Positions 8,878-18,070 of a DNA stretch of 64,000 bases are shown in pieces. The stretch's first letter is position 1. Each line of letters begins with the position of its first letter. The DNA lies in assembly GCF_000430725.1 (NCBI RefSeq), contig NZ_KE387208.1:1640-65639 (forward strand). The letters run 5' to 3'. The translations under genes were made by a program, and so were the position numbers. The DNA is from Azohydromonas australica DSM 1124 (GTDB lineage: Bacteria; Pseudomonadota; Gammaproteobacteria; Burkholderiales; Burkholderiaceae_C). The notes below the pieces were generated by a model. That model made no database searches. It had not been told where the DNA came from and saw only the letters and a program-made list of their open reading frames with translations.

Positions 8878-9866
8878 AATGGCAACGTCAAGGCAGTGTG
8901 CTGGCTTGGCCTCATGGCTGGCAGCGGCCTAATAAAACCGAAGAATGGGCTTACGAGCATTGCCTAGCCATGCTGCGGCCCGACCCCCTCCTGCAAATAC
9001 TGTGCTTTCCTTGGGCTACCTTAGTGGATCTGAAGCACAAGGGTCAACACCAGCGTGCCCAGCCTTTACTGGAAGCACTGCACTGGGCTCCGCCACGCAT
9101 AACGCTCCGGCGTGCCACCGTAATGCAGCATATCTGGGCCAAAGACATGCTCGAGCACCTTCAGGCACTGGGCGTTACGGACGTGTATTGGTCTCATGCT
9201 GTCAGGGAGGAGCCTACTTGGTCAGGCGGCATCCGCGTCCATCCATTCCCGCTCTACCCAGTGTGCTGTGGCCCGGACATTGACCCAGCCGATACACCGC
9301 CGTTAGAACAGCGTCCGTACCTCTACAGCTTTATTGGTGCCTACGAGCCGGATTTGTATTTGAGTAAGGCAAGACAATGGATTTTTGAACTGCCATCGCG
9401 CCCTAACGCCCATACGCTCCGACGCCACGAATGGCATTATCAAGGGCCAGTATACAGAGAGCAAATCCATGGTGACACAGAGCCAGATGAGGCCAAAGTC
9501 GCACGACAACTTAAGGAGCAAGAATACCGGCAGATTTTAGAGAAATCTATCTTTAGTCTGTGCCCATCGGGATCAGGGCCCAATAGCATTCGTCTTTGGG
9601 AATCTCTGGGGTTGGGCGCTATTCCGGTGATTTTGTCCGACCGTTTAGCACTGCCGGGTGAATACTCGGAATGGCGTGCAGCTGCTGTGTTTGTGAGGGA
9701 ATCGAGAACTGGTGTTGAAGGCATACCTAAATTATTGAGCGAGCTTTGCAATAGCTCAGATGCTATTGATCGCCTGCGAGTCGCCGGTCGGGCAATCTGG
9801 TTAAAAGTACGAAATCCGGTTTGCGAGTATTTGAGGCGTGATAAATACGCTATTTTTAGCGGCTAA
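8874..9866 (+). CDS. Exostosin-like (GT47-type) glycosyltransferase
   Basis: It is 330 residues long. The C-terminal half carries the exostosin-type donor-binding pattern SIFSLCPSGSGPNSIRLWES followed by LGAIPVILSDRLALPG, where a Glu in the RLWE segment would be expected to contact the nucleotide sugar. The N-terminal half has YLYSFIGAYEPD, like the central strand of bacterial exostosin homologues. No signal peptide or membrane segment is visible, so it should act in the cytoplasm. The start overlaps the methyltransferase stop by 4 bases. Base composition becomes clearly more AT-rich from about 9300 onward, so the 3' half begins the AT-rich segment of this cluster. The acceptor is unknown. 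Confidence 0.72.
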   Translation: MKWQRQGSVLAWPHGWQRPNKTEEWAYEHCLAMLRPDPLLQILCFPWATLVDLKHKGQHQRAQPLLEALHWAPPRITLRRATVMQHIWAKDMLEHLQALGVTDVYWSHAVREEPTWSGGIRVHPFPLYPVCCGPDIDPADTPPLEQRPYLYSFIGAYEPDLYLSKARQWIFELPSRPNAHTLRRHEWHYQGPVYREQIHGDTEPDEAKVARQLKEQEYRQILEKSIFSLCPSGSGPNSIRLWESLGLGAIPVILSDRLALPGEYSEWRAAAVFVRESRTGVEGIPKLLSELCNSSDAIDRLRVAGRAIWLKVRNPVCEYLRRDKYAIFSG

Positions 9867-9878
9867 TTGGAGAATGGT

Positions 9879-10880
9879 ATGTCGTTGTTGAAGTTGAAGT
9901 CTTATGACTATCACGATGTTTATGTGCTTCCTAAGGTAAATCCCGCGTCTCGCATTGCTTTTGTTTCGTTTTCTGCATGGTCAATGACCGGTGTGGGTAC
10001 TATTTTCGGGCATGCCTTCTTTGGGGTAAATGGAATCCCGGCATACTTTGTGGTGCAACGCAAAAACGTTTGGTATCGATCGTCAGATATCGAGGAAATT
10101 GCATTTGATATCTGCGCTCATGCGAAATCGTCTGGACTCGACTTAGTTTTGTACGGTGCCTCAATGGGCGGCTATGCAGCAGTAAATTTTAGAAGCTTGT
10201 TTGGTGCAATCCATTCAATCGCTATTGCGCCCCAAGTATTGATTCTTCCTGAGAATGCTCCGTTTGAGCCGCGATGGATGAACGAGCGTAAAGAAATGCC
10301 AATGGGCAGCATCGCTGAAGTAAATAATTTGTCTCGTCAGCGAGTGCCGCTATTGGTATTTTTTGACCCAAACCACTCGCTGGATCGCCAGCATATTGAA
10401 AATCTTAAGCGGATTTCAGGTAATTGTGATGGCGATTGCGTGATTGAGGTGCCTTACGCTAATCATGATGTGGCGAGAGCTTTGGTCAAGAGCAAAGTGA
10501 TACAACGTTGTTTAATTGCCATGGCGGAGTATAGCCCCATTGATGTGGACTCTTTTCGACAACAATGTGCTAATTTGTTTAGGCAAGATCCGAAGGCATT
10601 TCTTAATTACTATAGAAATGTGGTGAGCGTGTCACATGCAAAGCTAGGGCATGATGATTATTTTTATTTTCTATCCTTTATGGAGAAAACGAAAGATTTC
10701 GACTTCGAGGCATGTTATATGGCTGCCGAGATTTATGCCAAACTCGAAAGCCGCGAGGCAGCTCTTGCAATGTCTCAAGCATCTTTAGATAGGTACCCCA
10801 GGGAAATTCCAAATTACTTGCATCTAAAGCATACTGGCATACTAAAAAAATTTGGTATTGTTTCGAGCCAATCTTTATAA
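9879..10880 (+). CDS. Alpha/beta-hydrolase-like protein in the AT-rich part of the glycan cluster
   Basis: It is 333 residues long. LVLYGASMGGYAAVNF, near residues 90-105, is a nucleophile elbow (G-x-S-x-G, here GASMG) typical of alpha/beta hydrolases. A later YANHDVAR segment could supply the catalytic His, and VFFDPNHSLD the Asp. The C-terminal 100 residues look helical and TPR-like. The ATG at 9879 is preceded by GGAG at good spacing; the frame also opens at a TTG at 9867. Codons are much richer in A and T than those of flanking genes, a sign of horizontal acquisition. It could deacylate a surface glycan or lipid-linked intermediate, but no substrate can be named. Confidence 0.6.
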   Translation: MSLLKLKSYDYHDVYVLPKVNPASRIAFVSFSAWSMTGVGTIFGHAFFGVNGIPAYFVVQRKNVWYRSSDIEEIAFDICAHAKSSGLDLVLYGASMGGYAAVNFRSLFGAIHSIAIAPQVLILPENAPFEPRWMNERKEMPMGSIAEVNNLSRQRVPLLVFFDPNHSLDRQHIENLKRISGNCDGDCVIEVPYANHDVARALVKSKVIQRCLIAMAEYSPIDVDSFRQQCANLFRQDPKAFLNYYRNVVSVSHAKLGHDDYFYFLSFMEKTKDFDFEACYMAAEIYAKLESREAALAMSQASLDRYPREIPNYLHLKHTGILKKFGIVSSQSL

Positions 10881-10935
10881 ATTGGCGCTGATGCAATTGG
10901 TGGGAATGCTGCTGTAAAAATTTTGAGGACTTGAA

Positions 10936-13131
10936 ATGCCTAATACCAAGAATATTGTGCAGAAGTTCGCGCTGGCAAACAAGATGCTGCGAGAAGGGTG
11001 TTATGAGGACTCTGTAAATATGTACAGAGAACTCATAGCGGAAAAGCCTATAAAAATATACAAAGACAACTTGCAGCAAGCACTGCGTCTTGCGAGCAGT
11101 GCTTGCTCTAGTGCCGCTCCCGATCAGAAGTCACCTTCGCGTCGGCCGTCGATACTATTTGTGACCGCCGGTCTTCTCGGGCCGACGCCCGGTGGCGGTA
11201 TTGCTACCTGTTTTCATAATATGGTTAAGGCGGTTTCTGAAAATAGTGATGCCAAGATTGATATCGTTTATGTTGCGCATCCATATTATGGGCGTGGCAA
11301 TCGACAAACCTGGGTTGAATATTACCTGAAAAATTTCGGTGCCCGCTTGCTAACTCTCGATATCAATAAGAAAAACTATGGTTCGGAAGAGATGCGTCGT
11401 TCCCAAGCGGTGGACGAATATTTAGCTTCCGTCGACGGCCTGTATGATACTGTGGTTTTTCACGACTTCATGGGTTTGGGTTATTATGCCCTATTATCCA
11501 AAAAGTACGGTCTATCGTTGCAGTATGCCCGCGTTGTGATTTCAGCTCATGGAAATCACGAACTCTCCTACCACTTTGGGTCCAAAAAAGTGTCCAAATG
11601 GGCAGAAGCAGCAACCATGTTCATGGAGCGTATGGCTCTGGGGTTGGCTGATGTTGTGACAACGCCGAGTCAATATTATGCGGATTGGCTTTGCGAGAAA
11701 TTCAAAGTCAAGTCTGCTCGACATATTCCAAATATTATTTACAAAGACGAGCGAAAAGCCGAAGACATTCAAATCAACTTGGCGCCTTCATTGCCTACCG
11801 TCGTATTTTACGGACGGATGGAGCGCTTGAAAGGCGTCGACACCCTGCTGCAAAGTGCGGCATTGCTGTCTGAGCGCGGCATCGCTATGAATATAGTTTT
11901 TGCAGGCAATTCCACTAAGATTGATGGAGTGGATGCGGCCGAATATATTCAGGAGAAACTTAAGGGGTCTGCGCACGTTTTTCACTTCATTGTTAATACC
12001 ACTCCAAAAATGATTTTTGAGTTTTGTAAGAAAGCTAAGTGTGTGGCTGTCTACCCGACGCTCGGTGAGACATCGTCATGTGTGGCGGTGGAGTCTATTA
12101 TTTACGACGCGCCTTTTGTTGCATCTGATATACCTGGCATCAAAGAACTTATTGCTGACGAGCATCACTCGGATGTTCTATTTGAGGCTGGCTCCCCGGA
12201 GGGTTTGGCAGATAGTTTGGTGAGTGCCTTCCAGAAACGTAAGGTTCCTTCCTTGTCGTTTGATATGAGCGAAAACTGCAAGCGCTGGGCCACATTTCTC
12301 ATTGAATTTCCGGAGCGTTTCAGTCCAGTATCGCGTTTGCATGGGTCGGCTATGATTTCCGTCATCGTTCCCACATGCGATCGACCGGAACTGTTGAGTG
12401 ATGCCATCGATTCTCTGCAGTACCAAACTTACAGGAATTTGGAAATAATCGTTGTTGACGATGCTAGTGTTGAGTGGCAGAGGAATGAGGAAATTTGTGC
12501 GCAGAAGGGTGTCCGCTACCAGCGACTGACTAGCAAAGCATACAAAGGGCGAGCTTGCAATACCGCAGCGGAACTTGCCAACGGGGAATTCATCTGTTTC
12601 TTTGATGACGATGATATGGCCAAGCCGGAAATGCTTGAGACCTATGTCAGAGCTTTCGCGGCAGACCCCAGCCTCGATGTGTTAAGTTGCTTTGCCGACT
12701 ACTTCGAACACGCGGGATGGCAGCGAGGCTCTGAGATCAAACGAGAATATGTTTCCTTGTCGCTCGGTGGATCGCTGGAGACAAACCTGCTTGCAAATTT
12801 CTTCGGCAAGGGCACGTTCATTGTTCGCACTGAAAAGTTCTTTCAAATGGGAGGGTATGAATGCGACTTCGACTCGGTTCCTATGGTGGATTTCCGGTTC
12901 TATATAAAGGCGTTCCTCTCCGGCTTGAAGATATCGACCGTGCCGCGTGCCCTATATCACTACAGGAAGAACTCGCCGAATAGTTTGTTCTATAAGAACA
13001 AAGATAATCGACGAATGTTGTACCTTGCCAAGAAGTCCATCGAGGAAGTCTTGATTGGTAAATGTGGCGAAGGTGTGGGCAAGAGTTTGGGTCACCTTGT
13101 GTGGAATGTGGGGCTGCCTGTTTATGAATAA
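10936..13131 (+). CDS. Bifunctional GT4-GT2 glycosyltransferase fusion
   Basis: It is 731 residues long with two catalytic domains. After a short helical N-terminus, residues 70 to about 460 form a GT-B GT4 enzyme. Its landmarks are TPGGGIATCFHNMV in the acceptor domain, VVFYGRMERLKGVDTLL near residue 290 and a YPTLGETSSCVAVES donor loop, in which the canonical E-x7-E pattern can be read. Residues 472-660 form a GT-A GT2 enzyme starting ISVIVPTCDRPELL, with VVDDAS and the metal-binding FFDDDDMA. No membrane segment is seen, so it should be cytoplasmic. Two linked transferases suggest consecutive sugar additions. The gene is AT-rich like its upstream neighbour. The next gene starts 8 bases before this stop. 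Confidence 0.85.
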   Translation: MPNTKNIVQKFALANKMLREGCYEDSVNMYRELIAEKPIKIYKDNLQQALRLASSACSSAAPDQKSPSRRPSILFVTAGLLGPTPGGGIATCFHNMVKAVSENSDAKIDIVYVAHPYYGRGNRQTWVEYYLKNFGARLLTLDINKKNYGSEEMRRSQAVDEYLASVDGLYDTVVFHDFMGLGYYALLSKKYGLSLQYARVVISAHGNHELSYHFGSKKVSKWAEAATMFMERMALGLADVVTTPSQYYADWLCEKFKVKSARHIPNIIYKDERKAEDIQINLAPSLPTVVFYGRMERLKGVDTLLQSAALLSERGIAMNIVFAGNSTKIDGVDAAEYIQEKLKGSAHVFHFIVNTTPKMIFEFCKKAKCVAVYPTLGETSSCVAVESIIYDAPFVASDIPGIKELIADEHHSDVLFEAGSPEGLADSLVSAFQKRKVPSLSFDMSENCKRWATFLIEFPERFSPVSRLHGSAMISVIVPTCDRPELLSDAIDSLQYQTYRNLEIIVVDDASVEWQRNEEICAQKGVRYQRLTSKAYKGRACNTAAELANGEFICFFDDDDMAKPEMLETYVRAFAADPSLDVLSCFADYFEHAGWQRGSEIKREYVSLSLGGSLETNLLANFFGKGTFIVRTEKFFQMGGYECDFDSVPMVDFRFYIKAFLSGLKISTVPRALYHYRKNSPNSLFYKNKDNRRMLYLAKKSIEEVLIGKCGEGVGKSLGHLVWNVGLPVYE

Positions 13132-14131
13132 CCAAGAAACATTTGCACCCATAGGTGCTCACGATGACGCTGCGCTGCTTCTGCAACAACTGCACGCTGC
13201 GCAGGAAGAGTTGCATCTTTTCTACTTGGGGCTAGCGCGTGGCGCATCGGACAGTGCCAGCAGCGCACAAGCCGTGGCTCTTGCGCAGGTACGGAATGAG
13301 TTAGCGGACTGCACCGGGAAGTTGAATGCAGCTACTGGGAAACTGTCAAAATCGGAAGCAACTGCAGCCACGGTCGCTCAAGAGCTGAAAAAATTTAAGC
13401 AGGCGCTCGAAGCCGAGCAGGATGCCAAGCAGGCATCCGAGGCGGCTTTGAAAGCCGCCAAAAGTGAAGTAGCGGCACTGAAGACGCAAGCCTCCAAGGT
13501 GGAGGGGGAACTGGCAAGAATCTGTCAGGAAAAATCAATTGCAGAACAATCTCATTCCCAGCAGCTGGCAAGCCTTAAGCACCAGCTTGAGGCTGAACAG
13601 CGGGATAGGGAAAAAATTAAGGTTGCACTGGATGCTATGCGCAATAGTGCTGAGTCCCTGCAGGCGCAGCTCCAGGAGGCTCAACAGCAGCATGTCGCTT
13701 CCTGTCAACGCCAAAGGGCTGCAGATCATGCCCACTCATTAACAGAAAATAAGCTGACGCGGGCTGAAAGCGCGTTGAGCAGTCTACAGGCAGAATTTGA
13801 TGCTTTGCAGAGAAGTTACGCTTCTGTTTTAGAGTCCGCCAAGAAGCTGGAGGCTGCCGAACTAGAACTGACTCGGTTACGCTCTTCTAGGGACAGCATG
13901 TTGGATGAAGTCCGCGCCGAAAATGGATTGCTCATGGAACAGATGCATCAGGTTCAGGAAGAGCTTGAACGGTACTTCATGGAAAACCGAGAATTACAGG
14001 CCGCCGCACAGATGTCACGGGATTCGCTAGAACGAGCCCGTAAGGTCGTGAGTCGACTAATGTCTGTAGAAATCTTAATGCCCGATACGGAGCTGAGCTT
14101 GGATCTGCGCCAGGACGTTGCTTCACGCTAA
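13124..14131 (+). CDS. Long coiled-coil protein of unknown function
   Basis: It is 335 residues long. From about residue 20 to 315 the sequence is almost entirely a heptad-repeat coiled coil rich in Ala, Glu, Lys, Gln and Leu, without Cys. There is no signal peptide and no transmembrane segment. The ATG at 13124 overlaps the end of the GT4-GT2 gene, so they are probably translated together; an earlier ATG at 13055 would lie deep in that gene. Coiled-coil partners of this kind occur beside surface-glycan glycosyltransferases, where they may set chain length or hold enzymes together. That is an analogy, not an identification. It ends 67 bases before ugd. Confidence 0.65.
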   Translation: MNNQETFAPIGAHDDAALLLQQLHAAQEELHLFYLGLARGASDSASSAQAVALAQVRNELADCTGKLNAATGKLSKSEATAATVAQELKKFKQALEAEQDAKQASEAALKAAKSEVAALKTQASKVEGELARICQEKSIAEQSHSQQLASLKHQLEAEQRDREKIKVALDAMRNSAESLQAQLQEAQQQHVASCQRQRAADHAHSLTENKLTRAESALSSLQAEFDALQRSYASVLESAKKLEAAELELTRLRSSRDSMLDEVRAENGLLMEQMHQVQEELERYFMENRELQAAAQMSRDSLERARKVVSRLMSVEILMPDTELSLDLRQDVASR

Positions 14132-14198
14132 CTGTATGAACGGGCCGCATCCTAGTATGTTTGTGCGCTCATTTTTCAATTCCTGAGGAAATGGACTC

Positions 14199-15551
14199 AT
14201 GAAAATCACCGTCGTCGGCTCCGGATACGTGGGCCTCGTCACCGGCGCCTGCTTGTCCGAAATGGGCAACCACGTCCTGTGCCTGGACCTGAACGAGCGC
14301 AAGATCCGCGTGCTCAAGGAGGGCGGCCTGCCCATCCATGAGCCCGGCCTGCTAGAGATCGTGCAGCGCAACGTCGCCTCGGGCCGGCTAGAGTTCACCA
14401 CCGACGTCGACGCCGCCGTACGCCATGGCACGCTGCAGTTCATCGCCGTGGGCACGCCGCCGGACGAGGACGGCTCGGCCGACCTGAGCTACGTCGTGGC
14501 CGCAGCGCGTGCCATCGGCCAGCGCATGACCGATTACAAGGTCATCGTCGACAAGAGCACGGTGCCGGTGGGCACGGCTGACCGCGTGCGCGAGGCGGTG
14601 CGTGAGGAACTAACTGCGCGCGGCCTGGCGCTGGACTACGCCGTCGTCTCCAACCCCGAGTTCCTGAAGGAGGGCGCCGCAGTGGAGGACTTCATGCGGC
14701 CGGACCGTATCGTCATTGGCGCCGGTGACGAGCGCGCGGTGTTGCTCATGCGGGCGCTGTACGCGCCCTTCACCCGCAACCACGACCGGCTGCTGATCAT
14801 GGATGTGCGCAGTGCCGAGTTCACCAAGTACGCCGCCAATGCCATGCTGGCCACGCGCATCAGCTTCATGAACGAGCTGGCGCTGCTGGCGGACAAGGTG
14901 GGCGCGGATATCGAGCAGGTGCGCCGCGGCATCGGCAGCGACCCGCGCATCGGCACGCACTTCCTGTACGCAGGCGCGGGCTACGGCGGCTCGTGCTTCC
15001 CCAAGGACGTCAAGGCGCTGCTGTACACGGGCGGCCAGTACGACCAGGAACTGCTGGTGCTTGATGCCGTGGAGCGAGCCAACGAGCGCCAGAAGCAGGT
15101 GCTGGTGGACAAGATCACGGCGCGCTTCGGGGCAGACCTTGCCGGGCGCCGCTTCGCGCTGTGGGGCCTGGCCTTCAAGCCCGGCACGGACGACATGCGC
15201 GAAGCCCCCAGCCGCGTGCTGGTGCAGCAGCTCATCGAACGCGGCGCGGCAGTGACGGCCTACGACCCGGTGGCGATGGAGGAGGCGCGGCGCGTGTTCG
15301 GAGAGCAGCCGCTGCTGACCTACGCCGGCTCGGCACTGGAGGCGCTGGAGGGGGCCGACGCGCTGGTGCTCATCACCGAGTGGCGCGAGTTCAAGAGCCC
15401 GGACTTCGACACGCTGCGCAGCCGGCTCAAGCAGCCCGTGGTCTTTGACGGCCGCAATCTCTTTGACCCCGCGCTCATGAAAGCCATGGGGCTGGAGTAC
15501 CACGGCATCGGCCGTGGTTCGGTGGCGGTGCGGGACGGCACGCTGGCCTGA
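14199..15551 (+). CDS. ugd: UDP-glucose 6-dehydrogenase
   Basis: It catalyses the two-step NAD-dependent oxidation of UDP-glucose to UDP-glucuronate in the cytoplasm, supplying uronic acid for surface polysaccharides. It is 450 residues long, the usual size. The N-terminal NAD fold has [18 protein letters not shown]. The catalytic Cys lies in [11 protein letters not shown] (near residue 265), with the conserved [17 protein letters not shown] helix before it and the C-terminal [17 protein letters not shown] segment. GC-rich codons return here after the AT-rich stretch. The presence of ugd argues that the cluster uses UDP-GlcA or a derivative as a donor. Confidence 0.97.
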   Translation: MKITVVGSGYVGLVTGACLSEMGNHVLCLDLNERKIRVLKEGGLPIHEPGLLEIVQRNVASGRLEFTTDVDAAVRHGTLQFIAVGTPPDEDGSADLSYVVAAARAIGQRMTDYKVIVDKSTVPVGTADRVREAVREELTARGLALDYAVVSNPEFLKEGAAVEDFMRPDRIVIGAGDERAVLLMRALYAPFTRNHDRLLIMDVRSAEFTKYAANAMLATRISFMNELALLADKVGADIEQVRRGIGSDPRIGTHFLYAGAGYGGSCFPKDVKALLYTGGQYDQELLVLDAVERANERQKQVLVDKITARFGADLAGRRFALWGLAFKPGTDDMREAPSRVLVQQLIERGAAVTAYDPVAMEEARRVFGEQPLLTYAGSALEALEGADALVLITEWREFKSPDFDTLRSRLKQPVVFDGRNLFDPALMKAMGLEYHGIGRGSVAVRDGTLA

Positions 15552-15810
15552 ACTGTCGCTGGCCGTATCCGGCGTGGTCGTTGCCGTCCGGATGCGTCGT
15601 CCTGGCGCGTTGGCTTGCGGGCCGCCACGTCGCAACTGGGCATGATGGAGCGGCACGCACCCAGCCGTACCGATTCGCGGCGTACCTTGGGCAGGCGCAC
15701 AGCCACGGCATGCGGCGGCTTTACGACACATGGTTTCGTCCCGAGCGCTGCCTCGGGTATGCAGCCATGACGACAATGCGTGTCTTACCACCGACGATCC
15801 CGACGTGCCC

Positions 15811-16120
15811 ATGAGACTCCGTCCTGAACAGACACGGCTGATGGCTGATCCTGGACTGCGTGCGCCAGCAGTTCGGTTTCGATGCCCGCGTGCTGCTGTT
15901 CGGCTCCAGGCTCGACGATGCTGCGCGCGGCGGTGACGTGGATCTGCTGGTCGAAAGTGCCGATCTCCCCACGCTGCGCCAGCATGCCCGCGTGACCTTG
16001 GCACTGGAGCAGGCGCTAGGCCTGCCGGTAGACATCGTCGCCGTGCAGCGCGGCACGCCGGGTAGTTCCTTTGCCCGCATCGCACGTAGCGGCGCGCAGC
16101 GCCTTGAGGACACGCAGTGA
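15811..16120 (+). pseudogene. Frameshifted MNT-type nucleotidyltransferase (antitoxin of a HEPN/MNT pair)
   Basis: The start (ATG 15811, MRLRPEQTRLMA) is in one frame and the rest (CVRQQFGFDARVLLFGSRLD onward) in another, with the switch near 15839-15850, where CTGAT occurs twice a few bases apart. The catalytic nucleotidyltransferase pattern GSR...DVD is intact in the second frame. If the frame is not restored, only a shortened protein from the GTG at 15860 (86 residues) could be made, and that start has no clear ribosome site. In HEPN/MNT pairs the MNT enzyme neutralises the HEPN RNase by AMPylation. The stop overlaps the HEPN start (GTGA). A sequencing error cannot be excluded, but the partner is also shifted. 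Confidence 0.7.
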
Positions 16121-16658
16121 ACGGCTCGAACTCTCTGGCGGCGGAGCGTGAGCATCTGTCCAACCTGCTCGAAGCGGTGCAGCGCTGCACGCACTTCCTC
16201 CACGCCAGCGCCCTGAAAGTTCCCTGGCTGCTGGACGGTGCGGCACTGCGTCAGCGGCAGAAGGACGTGGAACTGTTCGAATCCCTGGCCGCGCTCAATG
16301 AGCGCTTTGCCAAGTTGCAGGACACGCTGGCCGTTGCCATGCGCCACGGTGCATTGCTGAAGAGCGAGGCCACCTCGCAATTCCTAAAAGTGCTGGCCCT
16401 GTAGAGAAGATAGGCGTCCTCAATTCCATCGAGAGCTGGCAGCTCTGCCGCACGGCACGCAACATGACCGCACACGACTATGAGACCGACTACGCGCTGG
16501 TTGCCGAGCACTTCAATGAGCTTCATGCGCTGCTGCCGTTGCTCGTGAAGGCCGCGGCGCGATTGCAGAGAATCTGCGCTCAAAGCCTGGGCATCGGACC
16601 GGCCACTAGGGACTTCAAAGTCGAGTTCAGTCAGGTCTGCGACTTCTTCGAAGCCTGA
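16117..16658 (+). pseudogene. Frameshifted HEPN-domain toxin of a HEPN/MNT pair
   Basis: Two reading frames together make one HEPN protein. The first (from GTG 16117) ends at a TAG at 16402 after FLKVLAL. The second continues as VEKIGVLNSIESWQLC and carries the catalytic RX4HXY motif RNMTAHDY, ending at 16658. Adding one G at about 16401 joins them perfectly, so a single-base loss is the simplest explanation. The truncated first product lacks the RNase motif and would be inactive. Together with the broken MNT gene, this is a decayed toxin-antitoxin module placed between ugd and the next glycosyltransferase. Programmed slippage seems less likely because no slippery heptamer is obvious. Confidence 0.75.
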
Positions 16659-16734
16659 TTCTGGTCCGCGATCACGCCAGAGACGAACACCGCTATGCCT
16701 GGGTTGCCGGGCATGAGGAAAGCCTTTCATCGCC

Positions 16735-17964
16735 ATGCAGATCTCCGTGCTCATGCCGTCCTACAACCAGGCACCATTCATCGAGCGCTCGGTGCGCAGC
16801 GTGATGCAGCAGGAGGGTGCGGGCGCGTTGGAGCTGATAGTGATGGACGGCGGCTCCAGCGACGGAACGCCGCAGTTGCTCGCGCAACTGCAAGCCGAGT
16901 ACGGCCCTGAGCGGCTGCGCTGGCAGTCTGAGCCCGACCGCGGGCCGGCCCATGCGCTCAACAAGGCGCTGGCGCTGGCGCGCGGCAGCATTATCGGCTG
17001 GCTCAACTCCGATGACCTGTACGCACCCGGTGCCGTGCGGCGCGCGCTGGAGCATCTGGCCGCTTACCCTCAACATTGGATGGTGTACGGGCAGGCCGAG
17101 CACATCGATGCCGACGATCGCGTGTTGGAAGCCTATCCGACCCGGCCGGCCGAGGCCGGGCTCGATGGCTTCGCCGACGGCTGCTTTATCTGCCAGCCCA
17201 GCGTGTTCCTGCGTCGCATGGCGCTGCGCATGCTCGGCGGCTTCGACGAGTCGCAGAAGACCGCTTTCGACTTGGCGCTGTGGCTGCGCCTGTTCGGTCC
17301 GCATGCCGCGCGCATCGGCTTCATCGAAGCGCTGCAGGCGCGTTCGCGGCTGCACGACGCTTGCATCACGCTCACGCAGCGCGAGCGCGTCATCCGGGAG
17401 AGCATGGCGCTGCTGGCCCGCCATCTCGGCGCGGCGCCGCTGCACTGGGTGCAGACCTATGTCGACGAGGTGCTGGCTGAGCATCCCTTCGGTGCGGTGC
17501 AAGACCCGCGCGCGCATCTGCACGAGTTCGCCGCCTCGGTGCAGCCGCTGCTGTCCGCGGCCGACATTGCGGCGTTGAAGGCCTGGCTGGTTAACGATGC
17601 CCGGGTGCGCCTGGCGCAGCCGGGAGTGGGCTTGGCGCTGTATGCCGACGGTTGGCTGCCCGTCAGCTCCGAGCTGCGCCTGGGCGCGGGCCCGGCGCGC
17701 GTGGTGGAGCTCGCCGGACGTCACGTATCGCCCGCCGGCACCGCGCTGGAGTTGGCGCTGGAGTTGCCGGGCGGGACGCAACTGCGGCACGTGTCGCAGC
17801 GCGGGCCATTCAGCGTGCGTTTCGAGTTGCCGCCACACGCGGCGCAACGTTGGATATTGCCGCTCACAGCCCGTGGCGGCTTTGTGCCGGCTCAACACGA
17901 AGCGAGCTCTACCGATAATCGGGATCTGGCCTGCCGCATCGACAGCGTGCGCTTGTTCCAGTGA
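16735..17964 (+). CDS. GT2 family glycosyltransferase with extra C-terminal domain
   Basis: It is 409 residues long. The N-terminal GT-A domain starts ISVLMPSYNQAPFIERSVRS and has VMDGGSSDGT and the metal-binding WLNSDDLY (near residue 90), then GGFDESQKTAFDLALWLRLF, typical of GT2 enzymes. Residues 230-290 are helical. The final 110 residues (from about GWLPVSSELRLG) look like a beta-sandwich and may bind carbohydrate; I do not recognise the family. Cytoplasmic, with no membrane segment. It lies 76 bases after the broken HEPN gene and is GC-rich like the backbone. Confidence 0.85.
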   Translation: MQISVLMPSYNQAPFIERSVRSVMQQEGAGALELIVMDGGSSDGTPQLLAQLQAEYGPERLRWQSEPDRGPAHALNKALALARGSIIGWLNSDDLYAPGAVRRALEHLAAYPQHWMVYGQAEHIDADDRVLEAYPTRPAEAGLDGFADGCFICQPSVFLRRMALRMLGGFDESQKTAFDLALWLRLFGPHAARIGFIEALQARSRLHDACITLTQRERVIRESMALLARHLGAAPLHWVQTYVDEVLAEHPFGAVQDPRAHLHEFAASVQPLLSAADIAALKAWLVNDARVRLAQPGVGLALYADGWLPVSSELRLGAGPARVVELAGRHVSPAGTALELALELPGGTQLRHVSQRGPFSVRFELPPHAAQRWILPLTARGGFVPAQHEASSTDNRDLACRIDSVRLFQ

Positions 17965-18070
17965 TCGGGTTGCGGCCGCAGGCCGTGACTTCCATGCGCG
18001 TTGATGAAAGATCCCCGCCTTGTTTTTGCCAGGCTTCAGCCGGCAGCGCTTGAAGTTTTAGGAGCGCCGC

